A stretch of DNA of 64,000 bases from Pseudoprimorskyibacter insulae (GCF_900302505.1 NZ_OMOJ01000005.1:1-64000), one strand, 5' to 3'. Counted from the stretch's first letter, positions 25,020 through 34,615 are shown. Notes: generated from the sequence alone by a model not told the origin. Numbers and translations are program-made.

Positions 25020-27789
25020 CGTCTTGCCCTACCAATTCATCTATCATGGATGTTGCTTTTGCAGACATCTCTGACAGCCTTGCCTGTAGCCCGTCAAGCC
25101 CGGTGCTGGCCGTCATACGCGTCAAAAACCCGGCGCCACCGGCCCCAAGCGCATCCGGTGCGATCATGTTGGCGCTGATCAGCCGCGATCCCGTCTGCAA
25201 GCCCCAGCACAAATCATAGGTTGCACGCAGGTGATCGGCCTGAGCGCCAGACATCCACCCGCAAGCCACCGCCGCCGCCAACGCCCCCGCCACATCGCGG
25301 TGCGGCTGACCTGCGATCAAAGCGCCCGCTTGGGTGACCAGTTCGATATCCTGCAACCGCCCGCGCCCCAGCTTGGGATCCCAGGCATCGCCCTGCCCCT
25401 TGGCCGCCGCGATGCGGCTGCGCATGGTGGCAACCTCGGCCAGAACCGGCGCGGCGTCGCGCGGGGTCGAAAGAATTTCCTGCCGGATCTGATCGACCGT
25501 CGCGCCCAAGTCATCCGGCCCCGCCACAACCCGTGCACGGGTCAGCGCCAGATGTTCCCACAGCCATGCCTCATTGGCCTGATAGTTGCGGAAGCTGTCT
25601 ATGGACACCGCCACTGGCCCCTGATTGCCCGACGGGCGCAGACGCATGTCCAGCTCATAGAGCCGCCCTTCGGCCATGGGCGCAGTCACCGCTGTCACCA
25701 AGGCCTGTGTCAGCCGGGCGTAATAAGTGCGCACGTTCAGCGGGCGGCGACCGTCTGACATCTCGACCCCGGCCGGGTCATAGATGACGATCACATCCAG
25801 ATCTGACCGCGGATGCAGACGCCCCGCCCCAAGCGAGCCCATGCCCAGCACAATCGCGCCGCGCCCCGGCACTGGCCCGTGACGCTCGGCGAACTGCGCC
25901 TCGACCACCGGCAGCAAGCCGCGCAGCGACGCCTCGGCCAGATCTGCATACTGCCGCCCAGCCTCCCCGGCGTCGATCAGCCCGCGCAGCAAATGCACAC
26001 CAATGCGGAAATGCCATTCCTTGCCCCAGCGCCGCGCCGCATCCAATTTCCGTTCATAATCGGCCTCGGCCCCAAGCCGCACCGTCAATTCGGCAACCAA
26101 AGTCGTCAGCCCCGGCCAATCGCTAAAGAAATCCCCGCCGATCACCGCATCAAAGACGCCCGAATTGCGCGCCAAATAGCGCCCCAGATCGGGCGAGACC
26201 GAGACGATATCAATCAGCAAATCAACAAGTTGCGGGTTCGCCTCAAACAGCGAAAACAACTGAACCCCGGCGGGCAGCCCCTCTAGGAACCCGTCAAACG
26301 CCAAAAGCGCCTCATCCGGGCGCGAAGCCTCGGCCATGCGCGTCATGATCTCAGGGCGCAGGCGTTTGAAGATCTCAACCGCGCGTTCCGACCGCAGCGC
26401 CGGGTAGGTTTTCCAACGTGATGTGATCTTGGCCACTTCCGGCGGCTCGGCGTCGGTGGTTGGGCTCTGGCCCGGTGCAAAGAAATCTTCAGTCAGATCA
26501 TGCACTTCCGACAGGCGTTGCCGCAGATCGCTGCGCAAGCTGTCGGCATCGGTGCCCATCATCGCGGCCAGGCGGTCAAACCCATCCGGGGTTTCCGGCA
26601 GGCTATGGGTCTGAGCATCGGCCACCATTTGCAGACGGTGCTCAACCTCGCGGTGCTGGCGATAGCGGTCAGTCAGAACCTCCGCCACCTCCTGCGGGAT
26701 CCAGCCCTTGCCCGCAAGTTGCGCCAGCCCGTCTACCGTGCCGCGCACCCGCAAATCGGCATCACGCCCGCCCGCAATCAACTGGCGGGTCTGAGTGAAG
26801 AACTCGATCTCGCGGATACCGCCGCGCCCCAGCTTCATATTGTGACCAGTCAGCGTGATCGGCCCGCCAACGCCCTTATGTTCGCGGTAGGCCAGACGCA
26901 TATTATGCGCGTCGTCAATCGCCGCGAAATCGAGGTGCCGCCGCCACACGAAGGGGCGCAGCGTTTTCTGGAAAGCCGCACCCGCGACCAGATCCCCGGC
27001 GCAAGGCCGCGCCTTGATCCAAGCGGCCCGTTCCCAAGTACGCCCAAGGCTTTCGTAATAGCGTTCGGCCGCTTCCATCGCCATACAGACGGGTGTGACC
27101 GACGGGTCAGGACGCAGCCGAAGATCGGTACGAAACACATAGCCTTCGCCCGTCAAATCATTGAGCGTAGACGACATTTTCCGCGTTGCCCGCACGAAGG
27201 CAGACCGCGCTTCGTGATAGTCCGACGGGTCATAGCGGCTTTCGTCGAACAGGCAGATCAGGTCGATGTCCGAGCTATAGTTCAGCTCTCGCGCACCCAT
27301 TTTGCCCATCGCAAAAACCGCCATGCCGCCCGCATCTTGCAAGCTGTCCTCGGTCGCGCCGGGCAGTTTGCCACGCCGGATTTCATGGGCCAACGCGGCC
27401 TTCAGCGCCAGATCACAAGCCCGGTCGGCCAGATCCGTCAACGCGCCTGTGACCTGTTCCAGCGTCCAAGCGCCGCCCAGATCGGCCAGACCCGCCATCA
27501 AGGCAACGCGCCGCTTTGCCTGGCGCAAAGCGCTGGCAAGCGCATCAGGGCCAACCTCGCCCAAATCGGCCAGCACCGCCGCAACCGCACCTTCGGCATC
27601 CTGAACCGCGCCTTCCAGCCAATCCGCCTCTCGACGGATCAGGCCGCCCAGATAGGGGCTGCACCCGGCTGTGCCAGCCAAAAGTTCAGCCAAGGGGCCA
27701 GAGGCCCAAGGCACTGCGGACAGAACATCCATCCCCAAAGCGGGGTCATAAGGGCGCGGCAATCGGGTCAGGTTATTCTCGAGTGTCAT
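24991..27789 (-). CDS. glnE: Bifunctional glutamine synthetase adenylyltransferase/deadenylase GlnE
   Basis: This 932-residue enzyme adds AMP to, or removes it from, glutamine synthetase under control of PII proteins. It contains two nucleotidyltransferase domains: the N-terminal one with GARELNYSSDIDLICLFD (about residue 175) and the C-terminal one with GMGSLGAGRLHPRSDLDVIVIYD (about 660). Each has an associated helical region, such as LGRGGIREIEFFTQTRQLI and LGRGRLQDIELVTQAGALI. Both active sites keep the metal-binding Asp pairs. Length fits E. coli GlnE (946). The ATG at 27789 begins MTLENNLTRLPRPYD. A TTG 12 codons upstream is an alternative and neither has a strong ribosome site. Confidence 0.95.
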   Translation of the reverse strand: MTLENNLTRLPRPYDPALGMDVLSAVPWASGPLAELLAGTAGCSPYLGGLIRREADWLEGAVQDAEGAVAAVLADLGEVGPDALASALRQAKRRVALMAGLADLGGAWTLEQVTGALTDLADRACDLALKAALAHEIRRGKLPGATEDSLQDAGGMAVFAMGKMGARELNYSSDIDLICLFDESRYDPSDYHEARSAFVRATRKMSSTLNDLTGEGYVFRTDLRLRPDPSVTPVCMAMEAAERYYESLGRTWERAAWIKARPCAGDLVAGAAFQKTLRPFVWRRHLDFAAIDDAHNMRLAYREHKGVGGPITLTGHNMKLGRGGIREIEFFTQTRQLIAGGRDADLRVRGTVDGLAQLAGKGWIPQEVAEVLTDRYRQHREVEHRLQMVADAQTHSLPETPDGFDRLAAMMGTDADSLRSDLRQRLSEVHDLTEDFFAPGQSPTTDAEPPEVAKITSRWKTYPALRSERAVEIFKRLRPEIMTRMAEASRPDEALLAFDGFLEGLPAGVQLFSLFEANPQLVDLLIDIVSVSPDLGRYLARNSGVFDAVIGGDFFSDWPGLTTLVAELTVRLGAEADYERKLDAARRWGKEWHFRIGVHLLRGLIDAGEAGRQYADLAEASLRGLLPVVEAQFAERHGPVPGRGAIVLGMGSLGAGRLHPRSDLDVIVIYDPAGVEMSDGRRPLNVRTYYARLTQALVTAVTAPMAEGRLYELDMRLRPSGNQGPVAVSIDSFRNYQANEAWLWEHLALTRARVVAGPDDLGATVDQIRQEILSTPRDAAPVLAEVATMRSRIAAAKGQGDAWDPKLGRGRLQDIELVTQAGALIAGQPHRDVAGALAAAVACGWMSGAQADHLRATYDLCWGLQTGSRLISANMIAPDALGAGGAGFLTRMTASTGLDGLQARLSEMSAKATSMIDELVGQDDADEGRPTD

Positions 27790-27877
27790 AGGCGCAGCTT
27801 GGTCATGGACGGTGAAAAATGGCAATGCGATGGATCAACCATTTGCGCGGATTTTCCACCCGCGTTACCAATCACCC

Positions 27878-28384
27878 ATGACCCAATACGCAGCCTTCCT
27901 TCGCGCCGTTAACGTGGGCGGCACCGGCAAACTGCCGATGGCCGACCTGCGCCAGATGTGCAGCGATGCGGGCTTTGACGATCCGCGCACCTATATCACC
28001 AGCGGCAATGTGGTCTTCGGCTCGGACCTGCCTGAGGCCGAGGTCAAAACTACGCTAGAGGCGCGGTTGGCCGACTACGCCGGAAGGCCTGTGCCGGTCT
28101 TTGTGCGAACGGCGCAAGACCTGAACACCTTGCTAAACGCCCTGCCCTTTGCCGATGCTGAACCGTCAAAGGTGGCCGTCAGCCTGCTCGACGATGAACC
28201 CACAAAGGCCGACATCGCCGCGCCGCGTCATCAAACCACCGAATCCATCGCCTTGGCCCCCCGCGCGATTGTCGTGCAATACCCCGATGGGATGGGCCGG
28301 TCGAAACTGCGCCTGCCCGCCGCCGAGGCCGGGACCGCGCGCAACGTCAATACACTGCGCAAAGTGCTGGCGATGTTGGGCTAG
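27878..28384 (+). CDS. DUF1697 family protein
   Basis: This 168-residue protein matches the DUF1697 family over its full length: MTQYAAFLRAVNVGGTGKLPMADLR at the start, TYITSGNVVFGSDLPE in the first ferredoxin-like half, and the C-terminal TARNVNTLRKVLAML. Family proteins have two ferredoxin-like domains, and no biochemical role is established. The ATG at 27878 agrees with the family start. An upstream in-frame codon at 27812 is less likely. It is followed after 13 bases by the YbaK-type gene and may share its transcript. Confidence 0.85.
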   Translation: MTQYAAFLRAVNVGGTGKLPMADLRQMCSDAGFDDPRTYITSGNVVFGSDLPEAEVKTTLEARLADYAGRPVPVFVRTAQDLNTLLNALPFADAEPSKVAVSLLDDEPTKADIAAPRHQTTESIALAPRAIVVQYPDGMGRSKLRLPAAEAGTARNVNTLRKVLAMLG

Positions 28385-28397
28385 AAAAGGACACCCC

Positions 28398-28865
28398 ATG
28401 AGCAAGAGCCTGAAACGCGTCCGCGCCGCATTACATGATGCAGGCATCACCGCCGAAATCGTCGAAGCCGGTCAGGCCCGCACCGCGCAAGAGGCCGCCG
28501 ATACCATGGCCTGCCACATTGACCAGATCGCAAAGTCGATCATTTTTCGCGGTGAAGCCTCGGGTGAGGCTGTTCTGTTCGTCACCGCAGGCGGCAACCG
28601 GGTCTGCGCTGATAAGGCGGCCGCCCTTGCGGGCGAGGCTTTGGGCAAAGCCGATGCGGCGCTGATCCGGTCGCAGACGGGCTTTGCCATTGGCGGCGTG
28701 TCGCCAGTGGGCCACGTAAACCCCATCCGCGCATGGCTGGACCCGCGCCTGATGGAATTTGACGTAGTTTACGCCGCCGCAGGCACCCCGCGACACCTTG
28801 TAGGGTTGAATCCAGCCGATTTGCCGGGTTTGGCCGGGGCCGTTCAGGCCGATTTCATCGAATAA
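28398..28865 (+). CDS. YbaK/EbsC-type aminoacyl-tRNA deacylase domain protein
   Basis: This 155-residue protein belongs to the YbaK/ProX deacylase superfamily, which hydrolyses mischarged tRNAs such as Cys-tRNA(Pro) or Ala-tRNA(Pro). Conserved parts seen are QIAKSIIFRG (catalytic lysine), the VCADKAAAL segment, GFAIGGVSPVGH with the GxxxP loop, and the strand VYAAAGTPRHLVGL. AAAGGA precedes the ATG at good distance. It is a free-standing editing domain, not fused to a synthetase. The particular tRNA substrate cannot be read from the sequence. Confidence 0.88.
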   Translation: MSKSLKRVRAALHDAGITAEIVEAGQARTAQEAADTMACHIDQIAKSIIFRGEASGEAVLFVTAGGNRVCADKAAALAGEALGKADAALIRSQTGFAIGGVSPVGHVNPIRAWLDPRLMEFDVVYAAAGTPRHLVGLNPADLPGLAGAVQADFIE

Positions 28866-28976
28866 AATCCAAAAAATGAACCGCGTAACCCGCTGAAATA
28901 AAACCAGATAAAAAATAAATGTAATAAACATTCACATGCAACCTTGAAACCCGGCCCTGTCATCCCGATCTCCTGT

Positions 28977-28996
28977 AATGTGAAACGCATTCACAT
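28977..28996. promoter_or_regulatory. 20-bp inverted-repeat motif upstream of the DUF2852 gene (shared motif, copy A)
   Basis: AATGTGAAACGCATTCACAT contains TGTGAA-N5-TTCACA. An almost identical sequence lies in the promoter of the DUF2189 membrane-protein gene (44829-44848, opposite strand). A further half-site ATTCACAT occurs at 28930-28937. A common regulator is inferred. Its identity is not known to me. Confidence 0.5.
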
Positions 28997-29021
28997 ACAC
29001 ACCGAAACAACGGAGACACAC

Positions 29022-29474
29022 ATGACAACCGCCGCTTCTTCCACCCCGCTGCCCGCCAACTCTGGCTGGTTTTCCCGGAGCGAGGCATGGCTCGACAGCA
29101 AGGGCAAAGGTGCCTGGATTGCGGCCATGGTTCTTGGCTTCGTCTTTTTCTGGCCTGTCGGCCTCGCCCTTCTGTTCTACATGATCTGGAGCAAACGCAT
29201 GTTCTCGAAATCCTGCCGCGGTCGCGGCGCCGCTTCGCACTTCCAAAACTTTCAGGGCTTCCACGCCATGAAACCCTCGGGCAACACCGCATTTGACGCC
29301 TATAAGGCCGATACCCTGCGCCGCCTGATGGACGAACAAGAACAGTTCGAAGCCTTCCTTGAGCGCCTGCGTGCTGCCAAAGACAAGGCCGAGTTCGACC
29401 AGTTCATGGACGACCGCGCCAAGACCGCACAGGCCGCGCGTGACGACGAAGAAGACGCACGCGAAAACGCCTAA
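29022..29474 (+). CDS. DUF2852 membrane-anchored protein
   Basis: This 150-residue protein has one clear membrane segment (GAWIAAMVLGFVFFWPVGLALLFYMIW) near residues 30-56. A cytoplasmic tail follows with AFDAYKADTLRRLMDEQEQFEAFLERLRAAKDKAEFDQFMDD, the hallmark of the DUF2852 family of alphaproteobacteria, and an acidic C-terminus. The tail is helical and likely coiled-coil. A GGAG element precedes the ATG. The promoter region carries the shared 20-bp inverted repeat. The next gene, an RDD membrane protein, is on the same strand and probably co-transcribed. Function unknown. Envelope or stress roles are speculation. Confidence 0.85.
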   Translation: MTTAASSTPLPANSGWFSRSEAWLDSKGKGAWIAAMVLGFVFFWPVGLALLFYMIWSKRMFSKSCRGRGAASHFQNFQGFHAMKPSGNTAFDAYKADTLRRLMDEQEQFEAFLERLRAAKDKAEFDQFMDDRAKTAQAARDDEEDARENA

Positions 29475-29532
29475 TCGCACACCATGGCACGGCCCGATCC
29501 GCGGGCCGCGCCCTTCAACCCCGGAGCTTTCA

Positions 29533-29976
29533 ATGTATTCCGACATCTCGCATTTGCCTGACCCTGCGGCCCAGCCCGAATTTTATCGCGACGTTCCGAT
29601 GAAACGCGCCTTGGCATGGCTGATCGACACGATTCTGATCATGCTATTGGTGGTTCCCGTCGTTGTGCTGACCGCTTTTGTGGGCCTGTTTTTTCTGCCC
29701 TTCTTGTTCCTTATTGTCGGCTTTTTCTATCGCACGCTGACCATTGCCTCGGGGTCTGCCACGTGGGGTATGCGCATGATGTCGATCGAACTGCGCAACG
29801 CTTATGGCGAACGCTTGGATGGCGCGCAGGCCTTCATGCACACCGCAGGCTACACCCTGTCGATTTCGATCTTCCCGGTGCAACTGGTGTCGATGGTTCT
29901 GATGGGCATTGGCGACCGCGGCCAAGGTCTGAGCGATTTGGCCCTTGGAACGGTGATGATAAATCGTCGCAGCTAA
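29533..29976 (+). CDS. RDD-family membrane protein
   Basis: This 147-residue protein shows the RDD domain. The Arg and Asp of the first helix are in KRALAWLIDTILIMLLVVPVV, and the second Asp is in GDRGQGLSDLALGTVMI near the end. About three transmembrane helices are visible. RDD proteins have been linked to sodium/proton exchange in some bacteria, but most are uncharacterised. It lies 58 bases after the DUF2852 gene. The gap holds a GGCCCG/CGGGCC hairpin that may tune expression. The ATG at 29533 was chosen because the preceding frame lies inside the DUF2852 gene. Confidence 0.85.
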   Translation: MYSDISHLPDPAAQPEFYRDVPMKRALAWLIDTILIMLLVVPVVVLTAFVGLFFLPFLFLIVGFFYRTLTIASGSATWGMRMMSIELRNAYGERLDGAQAFMHTAGYTLSISIFPVQLVSMVLMGIGDRGQGLSDLALGTVMINRRS

Positions 29977-30302
29977 GCGATATCACAACCTTAGGCATTC
30001 CCGGCCCGCGCCAAGACAATTGGCGGCGGGCCGTGTCATTGTTGGCGCAACTGCATCTCTCACGGGCCGTTTTCCGCCATTTGATCACGAAATCCGCACT
30101 TCTGCTAAAGATTGCCCTTGAAATGGATCCCGTTTCTTTTCAGATTTTTCCAAGGGGCTGTTGTTGAGGCATGGATGCAGGTTAAGCACATCCAATTCAT
30201 GCCGTTAACAAGATCAGCCATGTATATTCATCAAGCTTCGGGCACTCGCCCGGCACGGTGCCCATTTGGGCGCCGCACGAACAAGACGACGACGGAACAA
30301 CG
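29977..30302. other. Intergenic region between the RDD and bpt genes
   Basis: This stretch without a gene holds a long hairpin at 30002-30033 (CGGCCCGC-GCCAA pairing with TTGGC-GGCGGGCCG around GACAA, one bulge) that probably ends the upstream unit, although no T-tract follows. A second hairpin, GGGCAC/GTGCCC (30240-30245 with 30258-30263), sits in the untranslated leader of bpt. I see no convincing small gene or known RNA family. Confidence 0.5.
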
Positions 30303-31124
30303 ATGCGCCATTCTGTACCTCTTGCGCCGCAGTTTTATGTGACGGCTCCGCAACCCTGCCCTTACCTTGAGGGCCGGATGGAACGGAAGCTGTTCACCGC
30401 GCTGCAAGGCGACGCGGCCCAAAAGATGAACGACGGGCTGTCCAAGCAAGGGTTCCGCCGATCGCAGAATGTGCTCTACCGGCCGTCCTGCACGGATTGC
30501 GCCGCCTGTTTGTCTGCGCGGATCAACGTTGCAAAGTTCGAGCCAACCAAAAGCCAGCGCAAGACCATGCGCCGCAATGCGCATCTGCGCCGCCGGGTTT
30601 CCAGCCCTTGGGCGACCGAAGATCAGTTCGATTTGTTCCGCCGCTATCTGGACGCAAGGCATGCCGACGGCGGCATGGCCGATATGGATGTGTTCGAATA
30701 CGCCGCGATGATCGAAGAAAGCCCGATCCGCACCCGAGTTGTCGAATATTCCGACCCGCACCACACGGGGCTGACGGCGGTCTGTCTGACCGATGTCCTC
30801 GATGATGGGGTATCGATGGTCTATTCGTTCTACGAACCAGAGCTTCAGAAAAACAGCCTCGGCACATGGATGATCCTCGATCACATCGACATCGCGCGCG
30901 AAGCGGGGCTGCCGTATGTCTATCTGGGCTATTGGGTGCCGGGATCGCAGAAGATGGGCTACAAGGCCACCTTCACGGGGCTGGAACTGTATCGCCACGG
31001 GCATTGGCAACCTATGCAGCACCATTCGGCCTATGAGGCGGACACGCACCCGCTGTCCACCGATCCGATTGCCGAACAGGTGGCCAATATCGCCCTGCCC
31101 GACACGCGCCGCGTCGAAGGCTAG
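30303..31124 (+). CDS. bpt: Aspartate/glutamate leucyltransferase Bpt (bacterial N-end rule)
   Basis: The 273-residue enzyme transfers leucine from Leu-tRNA to N-terminal Asp or Glu, marking proteins for ClpS-ClpAP. The family start [22 protein letters not shown], the paired cysteines [12 protein letters not shown], the [20 protein letters not shown] segment and the GNAT-like end of the domain ([21 protein letters not shown]) are all present. The length and the Cys pattern separate it from the longer eukaryotic Ate1. The ATG at 30303 begins [12 protein letters not shown]. Monocistronic, with a clear terminator at 31148. Confidence 0.93.
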   Translation: MRHSVPLAPQFYVTAPQPCPYLEGRMERKLFTALQGDAAQKMNDGLSKQGFRRSQNVLYRPSCTDCAACLSARINVAKFEPTKSQRKTMRRNAHLRRRVSSPWATEDQFDLFRRYLDARHADGGMADMDVFEYAAMIEESPIRTRVVEYSDPHHTGLTAVCLTDVLDDGVSMVYSFYEPELQKNSLGTWMILDHIDIAREAGLPYVYLGYWVPGSQKMGYKATFTGLELYRHGHWQPMQHHSAYEADTHPLSTDPIAEQVANIALPDTRRVEG

Positions 31125-31147
31125 TCGCCGGAAATTCCCGCAGATCG

Positions 31148-31175
31148 AACCGGCCCAAGTGGCCGGTTTTCTTTT
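31148..31175 (+). terminator. Terminator of bpt
   Basis: AACCGGCC (31148-31155) pairs with GGCCGGTT (31161-31168) around a 5-nt loop, followed by TTCTTTT. Intrinsic terminator on the plus strand. Confidence 0.88.
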
Positions 31176-31202
31176 GCCCCAGCCACAGAACCCGCGCCAA
31201 AG

Positions 31203-31232
31203 TAAAAGGGCCACCCGATTGGGCGGCCCTTT
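31203..31232 (-). terminator. Terminator of the TRAP transporter operon
   Basis: AAAGGGCC (31205-31212) pairs with GGCCCTTT (31225-31232). On the minus strand the stem is followed by a T-rich stretch (TTTACTTT). It closes the dctPQM operon and is convergent with the bpt terminator. Confidence 0.8.
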
Positions 31233-31257
31233 CGATGTCTTACCTAACTCTGGGCCG

Positions 31258-33609
31258 TTACGGCATCAGGTCCGGTACGATGGTCACGATGCCCGGGAAG
31301 GCCCATAGCAACGCCAGACCGAACACCTGGATCAGCACGAACGGGATGACGCCGCGATAGATGTGGCCAGTGGTCACTTCTTTCGGGGCAACGCCGCGCA
31401 GATAGAACAGCGCAAAGCCGAACGGTGGTGTCAGGAACGAGGTTTGCAGGTTCACCGCGATCATGATGGTCACCCATTTCGGATCGAAATGCGCCCCATA
31501 GATCACCGGGCCCACAATCGGCACCACGATGTAGATAATCTCCAGGAAGTCGAGCACGAAGCCCAGGATAAACAGGATGATCATCACGATGATGAAGGCC
31601 GTTTCCGGGCGTTCGAAGCTACGCAGGAAGTCCTGAATATACTCTTCGCCGCCGAAGGAAATCACCACCAGGTTCAGCAGCTGCGAGGCCACAAGGATGG
31701 TGAAAACCATGCTGGTCACTTTCGCCGTCTCGCGGACCGCTGGGGTCAGTACCTTGGTTCGGAACAGAACCCAGCAGCTATAGAGAAGGCCAAACCCGGC
31801 AACCAGATAGGCCCCGTATGCGATGAAGAAGAAGATCCAGCTTTCGGCGCTGACGCCGCTCTGGTTGATCCGCAGGTCAAAGTTGATGCCCACAAGGATC
31901 ATGATCAGCACGGCAAAGGTCGACCAGATGATGATCTTGCCGGTGCCGCCTTCTTCTTTCAGCTTACGGTACGCTGCCAGCATGATCGCACCAGCCGCAC
32001 CAAGCGCCGCAGCGGGCGTCGGGTTGGTGATACCACCAAGGATCGAGCCAAGCACAGCCACGATCAGAACCAGCGGCGGAAAGACCACGCGGATCAGTTC
32101 GTTCTGGGCCAGACGGCCAGCGGCCACCTTACAAGCCCAAAGCGTGATCAGCCACGGAACCAACATCAGCACCACGGTCGTCGACGGCGAGGTCAAAGGC
32201 CCAAGAAGGAACGCATCGACCAGCAGACCCAGCACGATACCGCCTGCACCAATCATCAGCGGGCGCGGATCGGACGACGGCGACACGCCGCGTGCGAAGG
32301 CCAGCGTCAGACCGAACATGATGGCCATGATGGTCAGACCAGTGCCCAGAGGCGCGGCATCTGCCACTTTCTGTGCGCGGGCTGCCTCGATCTCTTCGGG
32401 GGTCAGGCGAACCGATTCCTTGGCACCGCCGGATGCGTCGATATCGGCCTGTTGGGCAATTGCCGCGTCCCATGCCTCTTGGCCATGCAGGTCGATCATC
32501 GCCGACTGACACTGCGCGTCCACATTGGTCCGCAGGCTGGCTGCCTCACCAATATCCGAGAAGCTGTCAACGCGCACCGATTGCGAGCCGACGAAGTTGA
32601 CCTGCGACAGGGCCACCGTGCCAAAGATCAGAACCACAGGAACCGCAAGGAACCAGGTCAGACCTTCGTTACGGGTGATCGGCTCGCCGTTGCTTTCGCC
32701 CATTGCCACGGCAGGTGCCTTGGACGGGTTCAGCATGGCAAAGCCAAAGGCATAGGCCGCATAGAGGCCCGCCAGCAGGATCCCAGGCAGCAGCGCCGCC
32801 TGGAACAGCGTGCCAACCGACACGACCGCAGGTTCGCCCAGATAGGTCAGCGCGTCGGTACAACCCGCCGCCTGCGCCCGTGCTTCCTGCGCTGCCGAAT
32901 AAAGGTCGCCCGCCAGAGTGCCCAGCAGAACGATCACGATGGACGGCGGAATGATCTGGCCAAGCGTGCCCGACGCCGCAATCACACCCGTCGCCAATTC
33001 CGGCGAATAGTTGTTGCGCAGCATGGTCGGCAGGGCCAGCAGGCCCATGGTGACCACGGTCGCGCCAACGATACCGGTCGAAGCGGCAAGGAACGCGCCC
33101 ACAACCACGATCGACACGGCCAGACCGCCCGGAAGCGGGCCAAAGACGCGCGCCATGGTGGTCAGCAGGTCGTTCGCGATTTTCGAACGTTCCAGAACGA
33201 TGCCCATCAGAACGAACATCAGAACCGCCAGCAGGGTTTCAATCGACTGACCGGCCAGAACGCGTTCGTTGATCCGGTTAACGATGAAGGAAACGTTCCG
33301 GTCAAGCGCCACTTCCCAGCCGCGTTCGAACACATGATGCGCCTCTCGCGGAAGGTCCGGGTAGGTAAAGACCGAAATCAGTTTATCGCTGACGCCGGTG
33401 TTCACCAGCGCCACATATTCCGCCGACGAGGTGTCGATGGCTTGGTGAATCAGCAGCCCCGCGCTGTCGAGCGCGGCAATGATGCCGAATGAGATGACAC
33501 CGGCGCCGCCGATGGCAAAGGCCACCGGGAAGCCGGACAAGATCGCGCTAAAAAGCGTGACGAATACGATGACAAGGCCGAGTTCGACGCCGTCTAGTCC
33601 AAACAACAT
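31258..33609 (-). CDS. dctM: TRAP transporter large membrane subunit (DctM-type), enlarged
   Basis: This 783-residue membrane protein is far longer than the usual 425-450-residue DctM. The N-terminal part (AILSGFPVAFAIGGAGVISFG; GGLAVSIVVVGAFLAASTGIVGATVVTMG; ATGVIAASGTLGQIIPPSIVIVLLG) and the C-terminal part (VLDFLEIIYIVVPIVGPVI; VNLQTSFLTPPFGFALFYLRGV) carry the conserved DctM elements. Between them lie an extracytoplasmic-type insertion (about residues 330-400, with a Gln/Asp/Ala-rich stretch) and extra helices. Enlarged versions occur in TRAP systems with TakP-like binding proteins. It is transcribed after dctP and dctQ. Substrate not determined. Confidence 0.88.
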   Translation of the reverse strand: MLFGLDGVELGLVIVFVTLFSAILSGFPVAFAIGGAGVISFGIIAALDSAGLLIHQAIDTSSAEYVALVNTGVSDKLISVFTYPDLPREAHHVFERGWEVALDRNVSFIVNRINERVLAGQSIETLLAVLMFVLMGIVLERSKIANDLLTTMARVFGPLPGGLAVSIVVVGAFLAASTGIVGATVVTMGLLALPTMLRNNYSPELATGVIAASGTLGQIIPPSIVIVLLGTLAGDLYSAAQEARAQAAGCTDALTYLGEPAVVSVGTLFQAALLPGILLAGLYAAYAFGFAMLNPSKAPAVAMGESNGEPITRNEGLTWFLAVPVVLIFGTVALSQVNFVGSQSVRVDSFSDIGEAASLRTNVDAQCQSAMIDLHGQEAWDAAIAQQADIDASGGAKESVRLTPEEIEAARAQKVADAAPLGTGLTIMAIMFGLTLAFARGVSPSSDPRPLMIGAGGIVLGLLVDAFLLGPLTSPSTTVVLMLVPWLITLWACKVAAGRLAQNELIRVVFPPLVLIVAVLGSILGGITNPTPAAALGAAGAIMLAAYRKLKEEGGTGKIIIWSTFAVLIMILVGINFDLRINQSGVSAESWIFFFIAYGAYLVAGFGLLYSCWVLFRTKVLTPAVRETAKVTSMVFTILVASQLLNLVVISFGGEEYIQDFLRSFERPETAFIIVMIILFILGFVLDFLEIIYIVVPIVGPVIYGAHFDPKWVTIMIAVNLQTSFLTPPFGFALFYLRGVAPKEVTTGHIYRGVIPFVLIQVFGLALLWAFPGIVTIVPDLMP

Positions 33610-33623
33610 GATGCGTCCGTCCC

Positions 33624-34562
33624 TTAGAATTCAGCGTGGTCGTAGGCTTCTTCACCAGCCTCGAGCACGTCTTTATCGAGATACTTGCCTTCGCTCTCTT
33701 CGCCCTCTTTCCACTCAAGGTACGAGCGGTAGAAGAACGCGACCGCTTGCAGGAAGATCAGGCCACACATGACCACCAGCAGGATCTTGAAGAGGAAATA
33801 GGCGGTGAAGCCGTTCGGGCTGAAACCGATGGTTTCGACGTTCCAGCGCAGCGCGCGGGCTTTCATCAAAAGACGGTCCAGCTCATCCGAGGCAGAAGGC
33901 TTGGGCACGATCAGGTGGCGCCACAGGAAGTACCACGAATACATCCAGATCAGCGTGGCCATCGGGATCATGAAGAACAAGCTGCCGAACATGTCGATGG
34001 CCTTTTTCGTGCGGTATTTCACCGCCGCATAGACCAGGTCAACGCGCACATGGCCGCCCTGCACGAATGTGTAGGTCAGGCAAAGCGCAACGATCAACGC
34101 GTTGTATAGCTTAAGTTCTTCGGCCCACCAGGAGATATCGAATTGCAGCGGGATACCAAAGCCGAACGAAATGTCAGGCCGGGTAAAGATCCGCTGCATA
34201 AAGACGATGACCACCTGTTGCAGCACCATCAAAAGGCCAGCCCAGCAGAACACGCGGCCCAGCGTGTTGGCGATGCCTTCCAGCACGCGCACACAGCCCC
34301 ACATAAAGCCGTTCTTCCAAAAGCCAATCGCCGTGACCACAAGGAACGCGGTGAAGACCACAAAGAAGAATTCCACCGATCCGCCATAGTACACGAACCG
34401 CATGATGGCTTGCTTATCGCTCCAGTCCAGCCAAAGCGACGGATGCGACACCGCATAGCCAAAGTTGTAGAACGCCATGACGATATTCTGGAGGAACCAG
34501 ACAATCCCGTCACCTATTGCGCCCAAGGCCCCCATCAGGCCTACTGCGCTCTCTTCTTCCAT
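33624..34562 (-). CDS. dctQ: TRAP transporter small membrane subunit (DctQ-type), extended
   Basis: This 312-residue protein has about five to six hydrophobic segments, including FVYYGGSVEFFFVVFTAFLVVTAI, FCWAGLLMVLQQVVIVFMQ, LIVALCLTYTFVQGGHVRVDLVYAA and FFMIPMATLIWMYSWYFLW. The QGGHVRVDLVYAAV segment is the typical DctQ signature. Usual DctQ proteins have 160-200 residues, so this one is extended at the N-terminus, in line with the enlarged partner. It lies 14 bases before dctM and is separated from dctP by a hairpin. It would form the membrane complex with DctM. Confidence 0.87.
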   Translation of the reverse strand: MEEESAVGLMGALGAIGDGIVWFLQNIVMAFYNFGYAVSHPSLWLDWSDKQAIMRFVYYGGSVEFFFVVFTAFLVVTAIGFWKNGFMWGCVRVLEGIANTLGRVFCWAGLLMVLQQVVIVFMQRIFTRPDISFGFGIPLQFDISWWAEELKLYNALIVALCLTYTFVQGGHVRVDLVYAAVKYRTKKAIDMFGSLFFMIPMATLIWMYSWYFLWRHLIVPKPSASDELDRLLMKARALRWNVETIGFSPNGFTAYFLFKILLVVMCGLIFLQAVAFFYRSYLEWKEGEESEGKYLDKDVLEAGEEAYDHAEF

Positions 34563-34615
34563 GTTACCCCCCGTCTGTCCCGTTCGGGATCGGTTTTGGT
34601 GGTTCGAAGTTCAGA

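Noticed and set aside
31363-33492. 709-codon plus-strand open frame antisense to the TRAP dctM gene
   Set aside because: His/Arg/Gln-rich translation without any domain. It mirrors the dctM codons exactly in extent.
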